Positions 8,065 to 16,832 of a DNA stretch of 64,000 bases are shown here, piece by piece (the stretch's first letter is position 1; every line of letters starts with the position of its first letter). Under the pieces are notes generated by a model that saw nothing but the letters and a program-made list of their open reading frames with translations, did no database searches and was not told where the DNA came from. A program made the translations under genes and the position numbers. Source of the DNA: Mediterranea sp. An20. Lineage in GTDB: Bacteria > Bacteroidota > Bacteroidia > Bacteroidales > Bacteroidaceae. The stretch spans positions 186,001 through 250,000 of the forward strand of contig NZ_NFJV01000001.1 of assembly GCF_002160055.1 (NCBI RefSeq), written 5' to 3'.

Positions 8065-9648
8065 ATGAAAATAAAATCTTGTATCGTGGCAGGGGCACTT
8101 CTGTGGTGCCCACTGTGCCTGACTGAAGCCCAACAAGTGTGGAGCCCGGATAATGGAGACGGCAGCTTTACCAATCCGCTGCTGTGGGGGGATTGGCCGG
8201 ACCCGGATGTAATTCGAGTAGAAGATACTTTCTATATGGTATCTACAAGTATGCATTATGTGCCGGGATCGCCGATACTCAAATCCAAAGACCTGGTAAA
8301 CTGGGAGATGGCGGGTTATGCCGTGGAACGCTATGACGAAGACCCGCGCTACGACATGCAGGGAGGGACGCTGTATCTGAATGGTTCGTGGGCTAATTCT
8401 ATCCGTTATCACAACGGAAAATTCTATGTGGCGTTCTGCACGCCAGGAGGATGGGGAACGGAAAAGGGGCACTTCTCTGTCTGCGAAGCCGAGCAGCCGG
8501 AAGGACCGTGGACAAGGACTATCTTTCCGGAATATCTCTACGACCCGGGGCTGTTCTTTGACGACGACGGGAAAGTCTATGTCGTACACGGGCAGTATAA
8601 ACTCTATGTGACGGAACTGAACCCAGATGTCAAATCGGTCAAGTCTAAGCCGGTAGAGATATGGAACAAGGGGGTGGACGATGCCCGGTGTTCTGGCAAG
8701 AATGCAGGCATGGAAGGCGCACATGTTTATAAAATAAACGGCATGTACTACATCCTGTGCCCGGCAGGTGGGACGGAAGGCTGGCAGGTATGCCTCCGCT
8801 CTAAAAACATTTACGGACCGTACGAACATAAGGTGGTGATACAGGACGACAGTTCTTATCCGCCCAACGGCTTGCATCAGGGGGGAATGGTACAGTTGGA
8901 AAACGGCGACTGGTGGTTCATCATCATGCAGGACCGGGGGGCCATCGGACGGGTTCCGCACTTGCAGCCGGTCTGCTGGACAGACGGCTGGCCGATGTTG
9001 GGTAGCAACGGACACGATGTGGCCATCTATCGGAAACCGGATACAGGGGTGACCTGCCCCATACAGTCGCCGGCAACGACTGATGAATTTGAAGATACGC
9101 AATTAGGACTGCAATGGCAATGGAATCATAACCCGGACAACAGCAGATGGTCGCTGAAAGAAAGGAAAGGCTATATGAGACTGAAAGCCTCGCAGGCGAC
9201 CGACCTGACTCATGCCCGCAATACGCTGACCCAACGGGTGCAGGGACCGCTCTCTACCGGAACCGTCGAGATGGACATCGCCGGACTGAAGGAGGGCAAT
9301 GTGGCTGGATTCGGCATTTTCCAGTCGCCGTATGCCTACCTGGCTGTGAAGCAGAAGAACGGTGTCAGGCAGTTGGTGGTCTGCCACAATGGGAAAACGG
9401 AAACCGTAGCCGACCGCCTCACACAAGACAAAGTCTGGCTCAGGGCGCGGGTCACCGACAAAGACTTTACCGCCCGGCTGTATTACAGCTTGGACGGAGC
9501 CAACTTCTTGCCGGCAGGCGAAGTGCTGCACATGGATTTAGGCTATCCCTGGACAGCCAACCGTTTCGCCCTCTTCAATTTTTCTGAAACAGAAGAAGGG
9601 GTGGGTGGCATGGCCGACTTCAATTGGTTCAGGTTCTACAACAAATAA
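8065..9648 (+). CDS. GH43 glycoside hydrolase (beta-xylosidase/arabinofuranosidase type)
   Basis: A 527-residue secreted enzyme. The signal peptide is about 1-22. The five-bladed propeller begins with WGDWPDPDVIRVEDTFYMVS, where the Asp in WPDPD (about D46) is the catalytic base; the general-acid Glu is probably in NAGMEGAHVYK. From about 350 to the C-terminus there is a beta-sandwich of the kind fused to beta-xylosidases (NTLTQRVQGPLSTGTVEMDI). Family members remove xylose or arabinose from plant polysaccharides. Its surroundings contain no other plant-glycan gene, so it is a stand-alone enzyme. The activity within GH43 is not decided by sequence. Confidence 0.9.
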   Translation: MKIKSCIVAGALLWCPLCLTEAQQVWSPDNGDGSFTNPLLWGDWPDPDVIRVEDTFYMVSTSMHYVPGSPILKSKDLVNWEMAGYAVERYDEDPRYDMQGGTLYLNGSWANSIRYHNGKFYVAFCTPGGWGTEKGHFSVCEAEQPEGPWTRTIFPEYLYDPGLFFDDDGKVYVVHGQYKLYVTELNPDVKSVKSKPVEIWNKGVDDARCSGKNAGMEGAHVYKINGMYYILCPAGGTEGWQVCLRSKNIYGPYEHKVVIQDDSSYPPNGLHQGGMVQLENGDWWFIIMQDRGAIGRVPHLQPVCWTDGWPMLGSNGHDVAIYRKPDTGVTCPIQSPATTDEFEDTQLGLQWQWNHNPDNSRWSLKERKGYMRLKASQATDLTHARNTLTQRVQGPLSTGTVEMDIAGLKEGNVAGFGIFQSPYAYLAVKQKNGVRQLVVCHNGKTETVADRLTQDKVWLRARVTDKDFTARLYYSLDGANFLPAGEVLHMDLGYPWTANRFALFNFSETEEGVGGMADFNWFRFYNK

Positions 9649-9657
9649 ACTGCGGCT

Positions 9658-9712
9658 GCCGGAGGAAAGAGGGGGGCAAAGCTTGCGCAGAGATTCTCCT
9701 CTCTCCTCCGGC
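9658..9712 (+). terminator. Hairpin after GH43
   Basis: GCCGGAGGAAAGAGG (9658-9672) faces CCTCTCTCCTCCGGC (9698-9712), 14 of 15 positions pairing across a 25-nt loop. No T-run follows, so it may be an RNA-processing or transcript-stabilising end, not a strict intrinsic terminator. Confidence 0.5.
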
Positions 9713-9731
9713 TAAGGTCGCCAGACAGGCT

Positions 9732-9819
9732 GCTGCAACGGCATATTTCCAGCATTTGCTTCCAAGCGACAAGGAGCCAACTTCCAAGCTATCGGAAGAC
9801 GGCTTCCAAGCGATAAGAA
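9732..9819. repeat. 22-bp repeat array B
   Basis: Clear units start at 9754, 9776 and 9798, with a degenerate one at 9732. The unit at 9798 ends GGCTTCCAAGCGATAAGAA, the best match in the window to the family consensus. Confidence 0.7.
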
Positions 9820-10002
9820 CCCCCACCCTTCCATACATCACCGCACACCATCCGAAACTGGTGCTGTTGACACAGGGCAGAAAAGCCTGCTGCGTGAAAT
9901 AACTCCTCTTTTTCTTTTTATTCACACCAAAAAGACGTACATTCGCAGGCGCAAAGCAGCATCCCTGCTTTCTGCCACTCACTTTAAACACATACCTCTT
10001 GG

Positions 10003-11076
10003 ATGAAGAAACTCTGTATAGTATGTCTCATGCCCGTCATGGCGCTACTTCTGGCAGCCTGCGGCAGTAAGCCAACCGGCAAAGCAGCCCGCCTGAGCGG
10101 CAAAATCGAAGGGCTGGGCAACGACACGATTTACGTCATCGGCATGGACCGGCTGTTCGACCGGACAGACACCTTGGTGGTAAAGAACGACAAGTTCTCG
10201 GACACGCTTTCCATCGACACCCTCTCAGGCGTCTACCTGCTGTTCAGCGACGGCACGGAATATCCTCTTTATGCCGACTGCCGCCAGCATATCAACCTGT
10301 CGGGCTCCACAAGCAACCTCCACACGCTGAAGGTGACAGGCAATGTATATAATGAGGAGCAGACTGCCTTCCAACTCAGTCTGGACAGCTTAGGCACAAC
10401 CCGTCCGGATGCCGTGCAGGAAAAAGCCGAAGACTTCATCCGTGCGCATACCTCTTCGTTAGTCAGCGTGTATCTGTTGGACAAATATTTCGTGCAGACA
10501 CCCCGGCCGGATTATGAACGCATCAGCCACCTGGCAGAACTGCTGACCGGAGAACTGAAAGACCGGCCTTATCTGACGCAATTGCTGGAGAAACTGGAAT
10601 CTGCACAGAAAATGACCCAAGGCCGACAGATTCCTTTCTTCCAGACCACGGATGCCGACGGCAAGAAAATAAACCGCACGCAGTTCAACGACCGAATGCT
10701 GCTGATAAACGTATGGGCCTCGTGGGATGAAGCCAGCCGTAAGGCCAATGCCCCGTTGCGGAAACTCTACAAACAGCAGAAAGGCAACAAAGACTTTGCC
10801 ATGCTGGGCATCTCGCTGGACACAGACCGCAACCGCTGGCAGGAGGCTGTGCGCCGGGATACGCTGGAATGGCAGCAGGCCTGCGACTTAGGGGGCTGGC
10901 ATTCGGACATCGTGCAGAAGTTCTCTATCTTCTCTCTGCCCTTCAACGTACTGGTGAACGAAAACGGACGCATCATGGGCATGAATCTGACGCTGGAGGA
11001 AATAGAGCAGCAACTGAAAGACCCCTCGGTGGTGTCTTCAGCCAGAATCAGCGGCCGCATACAGAGGAAACCATAG
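10003..11076 (+). CDS. Thioredoxin-fold lipoprotein (TlpA-like, DUF4369-like) without CXXC
   Basis: A 357-residue predicted lipoprotein; the lipobox LLAAC is at about 16-20. Residues about 28-120 resemble the beta-rich DUF4369 domain found before TlpA-type thioredoxin folds in Bacteroidetes. The thioredoxin-like half (about 205-345) keeps the order and flanking residues (LLINVWASWDEASRKANAPLRKLY, split as LLINVWASW then DEASR; later DFAMLGISLD and FSLPFNVLVNENG), but the cysteines of the usual WCxPC are replaced in WDEAS. It is therefore probably not a redox enzyme and may be a binding or scaffold protein. Monocistronic; regulation not visible. Confidence 0.8.
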   Translation: MKKLCIVCLMPVMALLLAACGSKPTGKAARLSGKIEGLGNDTIYVIGMDRLFDRTDTLVVKNDKFSDTLSIDTLSGVYLLFSDGTEYPLYADCRQHINLSGSTSNLHTLKVTGNVYNEEQTAFQLSLDSLGTTRPDAVQEKAEDFIRAHTSSLVSVYLLDKYFVQTPRPDYERISHLAELLTGELKDRPYLTQLLEKLESAQKMTQGRQIPFFQTTDADGKKINRTQFNDRMLLINVWASWDEASRKANAPLRKLYKQQKGNKDFAMLGISLDTDRNRWQEAVRRDTLEWQQACDLGGWHSDIVQKFSIFSLPFNVLVNENGRIMGMNLTLEEIEQQLKDPSVVSSARISGRIQRKP

Positions 11077-11207
11077 CGTTTCTTCCTGCCGCTCTTCCTG
11101 CATCGGAGGAGATGCCTGCCTAACTACTATTCGACAATGAAAGAACTGAAGATATAACAAACAAATAACTCCACCTACTTATTTTTTATCTCTTATTTCT
11201 GAATACC

Positions 11208-12755
11208 ATGTTAATAAAGACTTATGGCGCCGCCGTCTTGGGTATCGACGCCACCCTCATCACCATTGAAGTCAACAGTTCCAAAGGCTGCATGTTCTAT
11301 CTGGTCGGTCTGCCCGACGCAGCTGTCAAGGAAAGCCACCGCCGCATCCTGTCGGCTTTGCAGGAGAGCGGATGCCGCCTGCCCATGACCAATCTGGTCA
11401 TCAACATGGCACCCGCCGACATCCGCAAGGAAGGCGCCGCCTACGATTTGCCTCTTGCCATCGGTATGCTGGCTGCCACCGAAGCCATGCAGGATGTCGA
11501 AGGACGGCTGAACCGCTTCCTGCTGATGGGCGAACTGAGCCTGGACGGCACGTTGCAACCGGTCAAAGGCGTGCTGCCCATGGCTATCAAGGCACGCGAA
11601 CTGGGCTTTGAGGGAATGATTGTTCCCCGTGCCAACGCCCGCGAGGCAGCGGTGGTGAACCACCTGGCCGTCTATGGCGTGGACAATGTACGCGAGGTAG
11701 TGGAGTTTTTCAACGGGAAACGGACGCTGGAACCCACAATCGTCAACACCCGCGAAGAATTCTTCGCCCGGCAGAGCCAGTTCGACCTCGACTTCTCCGA
11801 AGTGAAAGGGCAGGAAAACGTAAAGCGGGCCCTCGAAGTGGCAGCGGCAGGCGGACACAACATCTTGCTTATCGGGGCGCCGGGCAGCGGCAAGTCCATG
11901 CTCGCCAAACGACTGCCCGGCATCCTGCCTCCCTTGTCGCTGGGAGAAAGCCTGGAGACTACGAAGATACACTCCGTTGCCGGCAAACTGGGCAGCGAAG
12001 GTGGACTTATCTACAAACGTCCCTTCCGCGACCCGCACCACACCATCTCCATGGCAGCCATGACCGGAGGCGGCAACCAACCGCAGCCCGGCGAAATAAG
12101 TCTGGCACACAACGGCATCCTTTTCCTCGATGAACTTCCCGAATACAACCGCAGTGTGCTCGAAGTGCTGCGACAGCCGCTGGAAGACCGCAAGATAACA
12201 GTGGCGCGCGTGAAATATAGTGTGGAATATCCCGCCAGCTTTATGCTCGTGGCTTCCATGAATCCCTGTCCCTGCGGCTACTACAACCATCCTACCAAAC
12301 CTTGTGTATGCACTCCCACTCAGGTGCAGCGGTATCTCAACCGCATCTCCGGCCCGTTGCTGGACCGCATCGACTTGCAGATAGAAGTGACGCCCCTGCC
12401 TTTCGAGAAGATGGCGGATGCCCGCCCCGGTGAGTCGAGCGCAGCCATCCGCGAACGTGTGGTGCAAGCCCGCCGCCGGCAGGAGAAACGTTATGCCGGA
12501 GTACCCGGCGTGTACTGCAACGCGCAGATGAACAGCCGCCTGCTGGCACAGTATGCACGCCCGGACGAGGCTGGCCTTGCCATGCTGAAGACGGCCATGA
12601 CGCAACTTAATCTTTCGGCACGGGCCTACGACCGCATCCTCAAAGTGGCACGTACCATAGCCGACATAGAGGGAAGCGACAACATACGGCCTGCACACTT
12701 GGCGGAAGCCATCGGCTACCGCAACTTAGACCGGGAGGACTGGGCCATGAAGTAA
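11208..12755 (+). CDS. YifB/ComM-type Mg-chelatase-like AAA+ ATPase
   Basis: A 515-residue cytosolic protein of normal family length. Residues 1-170 form the Lon-protease-like N-domain (YGAAVLGIDATLITIEV, GLPDAAVKESHRRI). The AAA+ core has Walker A GAPGSGKSMLAKRL (about 222-235) and Walker B GILFLDELPEY; a zinc-like cysteine cluster occurs in MNPCPCGYYNHPTKPCVC, and the C-terminal Mg_chelatase_C domain has LNLSARAYDRILKVARTIAD. In ComM proteins this is a ring helicase that helps branch migration during integration of transforming DNA; a role in Bacteroides is not established. It ends just before the long inverted repeat at 12773-12843, which it shares with the converging gene. Confidence 0.93.
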   Translation: MLIKTYGAAVLGIDATLITIEVNSSKGCMFYLVGLPDAAVKESHRRILSALQESGCRLPMTNLVINMAPADIRKEGAAYDLPLAIGMLAATEAMQDVEGRLNRFLLMGELSLDGTLQPVKGVLPMAIKARELGFEGMIVPRANAREAAVVNHLAVYGVDNVREVVEFFNGKRTLEPTIVNTREEFFARQSQFDLDFSEVKGQENVKRALEVAAAGGHNILLIGAPGSGKSMLAKRLPGILPPLSLGESLETTKIHSVAGKLGSEGGLIYKRPFRDPHHTISMAAMTGGGNQPQPGEISLAHNGILFLDELPEYNRSVLEVLRQPLEDRKITVARVKYSVEYPASFMLVASMNPCPCGYYNHPTKPCVCTPTQVQRYLNRISGPLLDRIDLQIEVTPLPFEKMADARPGESSAAIRERVVQARRRQEKRYAGVPGVYCNAQMNSRLLAQYARPDEAGLAMLKTAMTQLNLSARAYDRILKVARTIADIEGSDNIRPAHLAEAIGYRNLDREDWAMK

Positions 12756-12772
12756 GTAGTACCCGAAATGAT

Positions 12773-12843
12773 TCAGGCGCGGATTCCGCAGATGCTTCAA
12801 GGCTCTTTCAATTGCCTGTAAGCTCTGCGGAATCCGCGCCTGA
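12773..12843. terminator. Bidirectional hairpin with perfect 20-bp arms
   Basis: Arms at 12773-12792 and 12824-12843 are perfect complements (TCAGGCGCGGATTCCGCAGA on the left). The 31-nt interior can itself pair partly (GCTTCAAGGC with GCCTGTAAGC). It lies between two converging genes, so it can end transcription from either side, although neither side has a long T-run. Confidence 0.65.
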
Positions 12844-12867
12844 TGTGATATGGGCCGACAGCCAATG

Positions 12868-14952
12868 CTACTCCAACGTGCCGTCGGCTGCCACCGGTTT
12901 CTCGATGCATATGCGTGCATCCACGGCAATGATGTGCTTCTCCGTACCCAGCAGCGGGTTGATGTCCATCTCTTTGATTTCGGTGGCGAAACGCAACAGG
13001 GTAGAAAGCCGTACGATGATTTCGGCAAACTTGTCTTCATTGACGCCCTGTTGCCCGCGTGTGCCTTTGATAATTCTGTAGGCTCGCAGCGAACGTATCA
13101 TGGAGTAGGCTTCGGCATACGACAGCGGAGCGAGTCCCGATGATACGTCTTTCAGCACCTCTACGAAAATGCCTCCCAATCCGCACAATACCACGTGGCC
13201 GAATTTTTCTTCGTACTTGGCACCGATAAACAGTTCTGTACCCCGCAGCATGGGTTGTACCATGACCGCCGTGGCATCGGGAATCTGCATCATGCGGTCG
13301 AACTCCAGCGCCAAGTGCTGTTCGCTCTTGATATTCAGCACCACGCCCCCCACGTCCGACTTATGCACGGGCCCCACTACCTTAGCCACTACGGGGAAGC
13401 CGGTGCGGCGCGCAAAGGCCAAGACCTCCTCTTTCCGTACCGACACGAATTCTTCCACCACCGGTATGCCAGCCGAACGCAGCAGTGCCTGCACCAAGTA
13501 GGGCGGCAGGTAGCCGTCGTCTTGAATGGAGTCGATGATACGGCGGATACGCGGCACATCCACGCCGAACAGTTCTATTTCGTTGGAGGCAGGACGCGGG
13601 GCGTTGACGATGCGTGCCAAAGCAGTGGCCAGCGTCACCTCGTCGGAAAAGTTGACATGCCCCTTGGCCAGAAAGTCCGCCACCTCGGCTCCGGCAGTAT
13701 TTACCGACGGCAGAATGGGGAAGATGGGTTTACGGCAGGTCTGCATCTTCTCGTGCAATACGTCGTACATTTCAAACATCTGCACCAGGCCCGGCGTACC
13801 GAAAATGGCCATCACGGCATCAATGTTATCCAGTTTCTCTTCGCAGTAATCCAGGCAGAGACGTAAATGTTCGGGGGTGCCTGTGGCCAGAATGTCGATT
13901 GGATTGCCTACGGCAGCACCCGGATAGAGCCTGGCTTTCAGTTCGTCGGCAAGCGGTCCTTCCAAGTGTGGCACGTTCAGCCCTCCTTTGCTCAGCGCAT
14001 CGGTCAGCATCACTCCCGGTCCGCCTGCATGAGTCACGATAGCGAAGTTCTTACCTCGCAGTTCGGGCAGGGTAAAGACGCATCCCACCGTGGTGAGTTC
14101 TTCACGTGAGAAACAACGCACGATACCCGCCTTGCGGAACAGGGCTTCGACGGCCGAGTCACTGCTGGCTATGGCACCCGTATGCGACGATGCCGCACGG
14201 CGGCCACTCTCGCTGCTACCCGCCTTGATGGCAGCAATGCGGCACCCTTTGCGGATAAGTGATGAGGCATGTAACAACAGGCGGTCGGGGTCGGCAATGC
14301 TTTCGATGTAGAGAAGCTTGATGCGCGAGTCACGTTCCGGGTCGAAGTGTTCGTCCATATAGGCCAGCACATCTTCCACGCCAATCTGTTTAGCGTTACC
14401 CACCGACCATACCGAGTTGAAGAGAAGGCCTTTGGTGACAGCACTTTCAAGAATAAATACAGCCGTAGCGCCCGAACTGGAGATGAGGTCGACACCTTGG
14501 GGGTGCAGTTGCGGGATAGGCTGCGAGAAGACGCTGTGGTGCCACGTGTTAAGCAAACCAATGCAATTAGGGCCGATGAGTGCAGCTCCGTGTCTGTTCA
14601 CCGTTTGCAGGATGTGTTCTTCCAGCAAGGCTCCTTCGTGTGTCTCTTCACCGAAGCCAGCCGAAAGAATGATGAAGGCCTTCGTTCCTTTCTCTGTCAG
14701 CACATCCACTGCTTCAGGGCAGGCAGCGGCAGGAATGGCGAGTACAGCCAAGTCGGCAGCGGGTGCTTCCTGCACCGATGGCCAGGCTTTCACTCCCTGC
14801 ACTTCTGCTTCTTTGGGATTGACGGCGGCCAACGTACCAGCGAAGTGTCCGTTCAACAGGTTGCGCAGGATAGCGCCGCCGGGTTTATGTATGTTGTTCG
14901 ATGCACCTACTATAAGGATGCTCTCAGGATGGAGGAGTTGTCGGTTAATCAT
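12868..14952 (-). CDS. Acyl/acetyl-CoA synthetase, ADP-forming (fused alpha and beta domains)
   Basis: Residues: about 694 when started at the ATG at 14952, chosen because MINRQLLHPESILIVGASN is the usual family start; the frame is open to 15000. Order: CoA-binding Rossmann domain (ILIVGASNNIHKPGGAILRNLL), two succinyl-CoA-synthetase-like domains with the phospho-His loop region (GNPIDILATG), then an ATP-grasp domain (FPVVAKVVGPVHKSDVGGVVLNI, split as FPVVAKVVGP and HKSDVGGV). It interconverts acyl-CoA plus ADP plus Pi with the free acid plus CoA plus ATP, giving substrate-level phosphorylation during fermentation. The substrate cannot be set from sequence. It is followed on the same strand by no other gene and converges with YifB. 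Confidence 0.88.
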   Translation of the reverse strand: MINRQLLHPESILIVGASNNIHKPGGAILRNLLNGHFAGTLAAVNPKEAEVQGVKAWPSVQEAPAADLAVLAIPAAACPEAVDVLTEKGTKAFIILSAGFGEETHEGALLEEHILQTVNRHGAALIGPNCIGLLNTWHHSVFSQPIPQLHPQGVDLISSSGATAVFILESAVTKGLLFNSVWSVGNAKQIGVEDVLAYMDEHFDPERDSRIKLLYIESIADPDRLLLHASSLIRKGCRIAAIKAGSSESGRRAASSHTGAIASSDSAVEALFRKAGIVRCFSREELTTVGCVFTLPELRGKNFAIVTHAGGPGVMLTDALSKGGLNVPHLEGPLADELKARLYPGAAVGNPIDILATGTPEHLRLCLDYCEEKLDNIDAVMAIFGTPGLVQMFEMYDVLHEKMQTCRKPIFPILPSVNTAGAEVADFLAKGHVNFSDEVTLATALARIVNAPRPASNEIELFGVDVPRIRRIIDSIQDDGYLPPYLVQALLRSAGIPVVEEFVSVRKEEVLAFARRTGFPVVAKVVGPVHKSDVGGVVLNIKSEQHLALEFDRMMQIPDATAVMVQPMLRGTELFIGAKYEEKFGHVVLCGLGGIFVEVLKDVSSGLAPLSYAEAYSMIRSLRAYRIIKGTRGQQGVNEDKFAEIIVRLSTLLRFATEIKEMDINPLLGTEKHIIAVDARICIEKPVAADGTLE

Positions 14953-15027
14953 AGCGGAAAAGAGGAGCAACCCTTCCTTCCGGTCTGCTCCTTTCCCCAA
15001 GAGAGACCGGCAAGAAGGGCATTATTT

Positions 15028-16581
15028 TTATTTAGGTAATGTAATCGGGAATAACTTGCTTTCTCTGTGTTCTTGCCGGATGATGTCCGTCAGCTGCTTC
15101 ACGATGTCGGGATGTTCGGCTGCTACATCATGGTCTTCGTGAATGTCCGTCGCCAGGTTATACAGGCGGGGAGTACCTTTGACCACCACCATTTTCCAGT
15201 CACCTGCACGTACGCCAATCTGGTCCGTTTCATGAAACTCCCAATAAAGGAAGTCATGCTTCTGCTGCCGGTCGTCCTGTCCCAGCAAGGTAGGAGCGAA
15301 GGAGATGCCGTCGAAGCAGTCGCCCTCCAGTTTCTTGTTCAGGTATTTCTTGGGGAAACGTTTGTCTCCTGTCAGTTCGCAGAACGTAGGCATTACATCG
15401 TAGAAAGCCAGCTGATGGTCGTTTACTGTTCCGGCAGGCACATGTCCCGGCCACCATGCAATGAACGGCACACGGATGCCGCCTTCGTAACACTGGCGTT
15501 TCAGTCCGCGCAACTTGCCGTCCCGTCCGAAGAATTCAGGATCAGCCCCGCCCTCTTCGTGAGGGCCGTTATCGCTGCTGAAGATGACCAGCGTATTCTT
15601 GTCCAGACCTTTTTCCTTCAGTTTGGCTAGTATTTCGCCCACATAAGCATCCAGTCGGGTAATCATACCGGCAAACTCGGCATGCGTATGTTCTGCGGGA
15701 TTGTAACGCGACCCTTCGCTGCCTCCCCACGTCTTGTCGGTGAAGAACTGCTTTTTATAGGCTTTCAGGATAGAGTCGTTGGGCTGTGCCAGCTCGGCAT
15801 GGGGCAGTGTGTAGGTAAAGAAACCATAAAACGGCTGACTACCGTCCTGCTTGTCCAGCCACTCCAATGCCTTTTGATGAATGAGATCGGCAGAGTATTG
15901 AGTACGCTTCTTATAATCGTCGCCAAACATGGGATATTGGATGTTCTCTTCCAACACTTCGCGCACCACTGCCGTATCACCGGCCGACCGGCTGTAGCGG
16001 TTCAGGAAGTTTGGATAATACAGATGGGCCTGGAACTGGCAAATATAACCGTAATATTCGTCCACACCCCGCTTGTCCGGTGTAGACACCGAGCCTTCGT
16101 AGCCGCCAGCCCATTTGCCGAACATACCAGTGGTATAGCCGTTGCGTTTCATCACTTCGGGCAAGATAATGTGTTGCGGGTCGTAAGGCTCCTGTCCAAC
16201 TACGGCATGGTCTACATTCTTGCCATACATCACCGTCTGACCATTGTTCCAGTATTCCTTATTGCCTCTCACGTGTCCGTGTCCCGAATGTTGTCCGGTC
16301 ATCAGCGATGCACGCGACGGGGCGCTGACAGGACTTCCGGCGTATGCTTGTGTGAAGCGCATTCCTTCTTCGGCCATACGGTCCAGATTGGGAGTATGAA
16401 TATATTTCTGTCCATAGCAGCCCAAATCGCCGTATCCCATATCATCGCACAAGATAAAGATGATGTTGGGTTTCCCGTTTTTATCTGTTTTATCTGTCTG
16501 CCCGGCAGTTTCAGTGCCTGCTGCACTTACTGTTGCCAGCAGACCGGCCGATAACATCGTAAGGGTTCTGATTTTTTCCAT
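15028..16581 (-). CDS. S1-family sulfatase, serine type
   Basis: A 517-residue secreted sulfatase with signal peptide about 1-21. The calcium/phosphatase-fold start is IFILCDDMGYGDLGCYG; the activation motif is S86-A-P-S-R90 in GSPVSAPSRASLMTG, so Ser86 would be oxidised to formylglycine by an anaerobic sulfatase-maturating radical-SAM enzyme, which is not in the window. Other marks are FSSDNGPHEEGG and YEGGIRVPFIAWWPG. It hydrolyses sulfate esters from a glycan; subfamily and position specificity cannot be told. It lies 251 bp downstream of SusD behind a terminator, on the same strand, so it is linked to that locus but probably has its own promoter. Confidence 0.9.
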   Translation of the reverse strand: MEKIRTLTMLSAGLLATVSAAGTETAGQTDKTDKNGKPNIIFILCDDMGYGDLGCYGQKYIHTPNLDRMAEEGMRFTQAYAGSPVSAPSRASLMTGQHSGHGHVRGNKEYWNNGQTVMYGKNVDHAVVGQEPYDPQHIILPEVMKRNGYTTGMFGKWAGGYEGSVSTPDKRGVDEYYGYICQFQAHLYYPNFLNRYSRSAGDTAVVREVLEENIQYPMFGDDYKKRTQYSADLIHQKALEWLDKQDGSQPFYGFFTYTLPHAELAQPNDSILKAYKKQFFTDKTWGGSEGSRYNPAEHTHAEFAGMITRLDAYVGEILAKLKEKGLDKNTLVIFSSDNGPHEEGGADPEFFGRDGKLRGLKRQCYEGGIRVPFIAWWPGHVPAGTVNDHQLAFYDVMPTFCELTGDKRFPKKYLNKKLEGDCFDGISFAPTLLGQDDRQQKHDFLYWEFHETDQIGVRAGDWKMVVVKGTPRLYNLATDIHEDHDVAAEHPDIVKQLTDIIRQEHRESKLFPITLPK

Positions 16582-16744
16582 AATCTACGTTTTTAGAGTG
16601 TTAGAGTATCATTCTGCAAAAAGTGCCTAAATTTAAAGAAAAGGGCTGGTACGTTTACCTGTCGGAGGAAGTTTTTCTTTCAGATTAACAATTATTATCG
16701 CATCCTGTGGCATCCGAGCCTGCTAAAGTTGCACAGGCAAACCT

Positions 16745-16780
16745 ACAAAAATCCCCCACCGCCTCACGGCGGCAGGGGAC
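16745..16780 (-). terminator. Terminator of the SusC-SusD operon
   Basis: Read on the minus strand, CCCCTGCCGCC-GTGA-GGCGGTGGGGG is followed by ATTTTTG: a GC-rich stem with a T-run, 53 nt after the SusD stop. Confidence 0.85.
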
Positions 16781-16832
16781 TGCAAGTGTTGTAAATTCTC
16801 TTGTGTGGTATGTTATGAAACAGTTGTTATCA

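Larger units (their letters stand above)
9649..10002. other. Intergenic region with GH43 terminator and repeat array B
   Basis: The 354 bases contain the hairpin at 9658-9712, the 22-bp repeats at 9732-9819 and a near-consensus -7 box, TACATTCG, at 9938-9945 that may serve the downstream lipoprotein gene. Nothing looks coding. Confidence 0.6.

Noticed and set aside
9667..9676. Second poly-G tract (G6) as a phase switch
   Set aside because: Only six G, within a hairpin after a stop codon and not in a promoter or coding start.
11211..12698. 495-codon open frame antisense to the YifB ATPase
   Set aside because: Shadow frame with no domain; the sense ATPase is complete.
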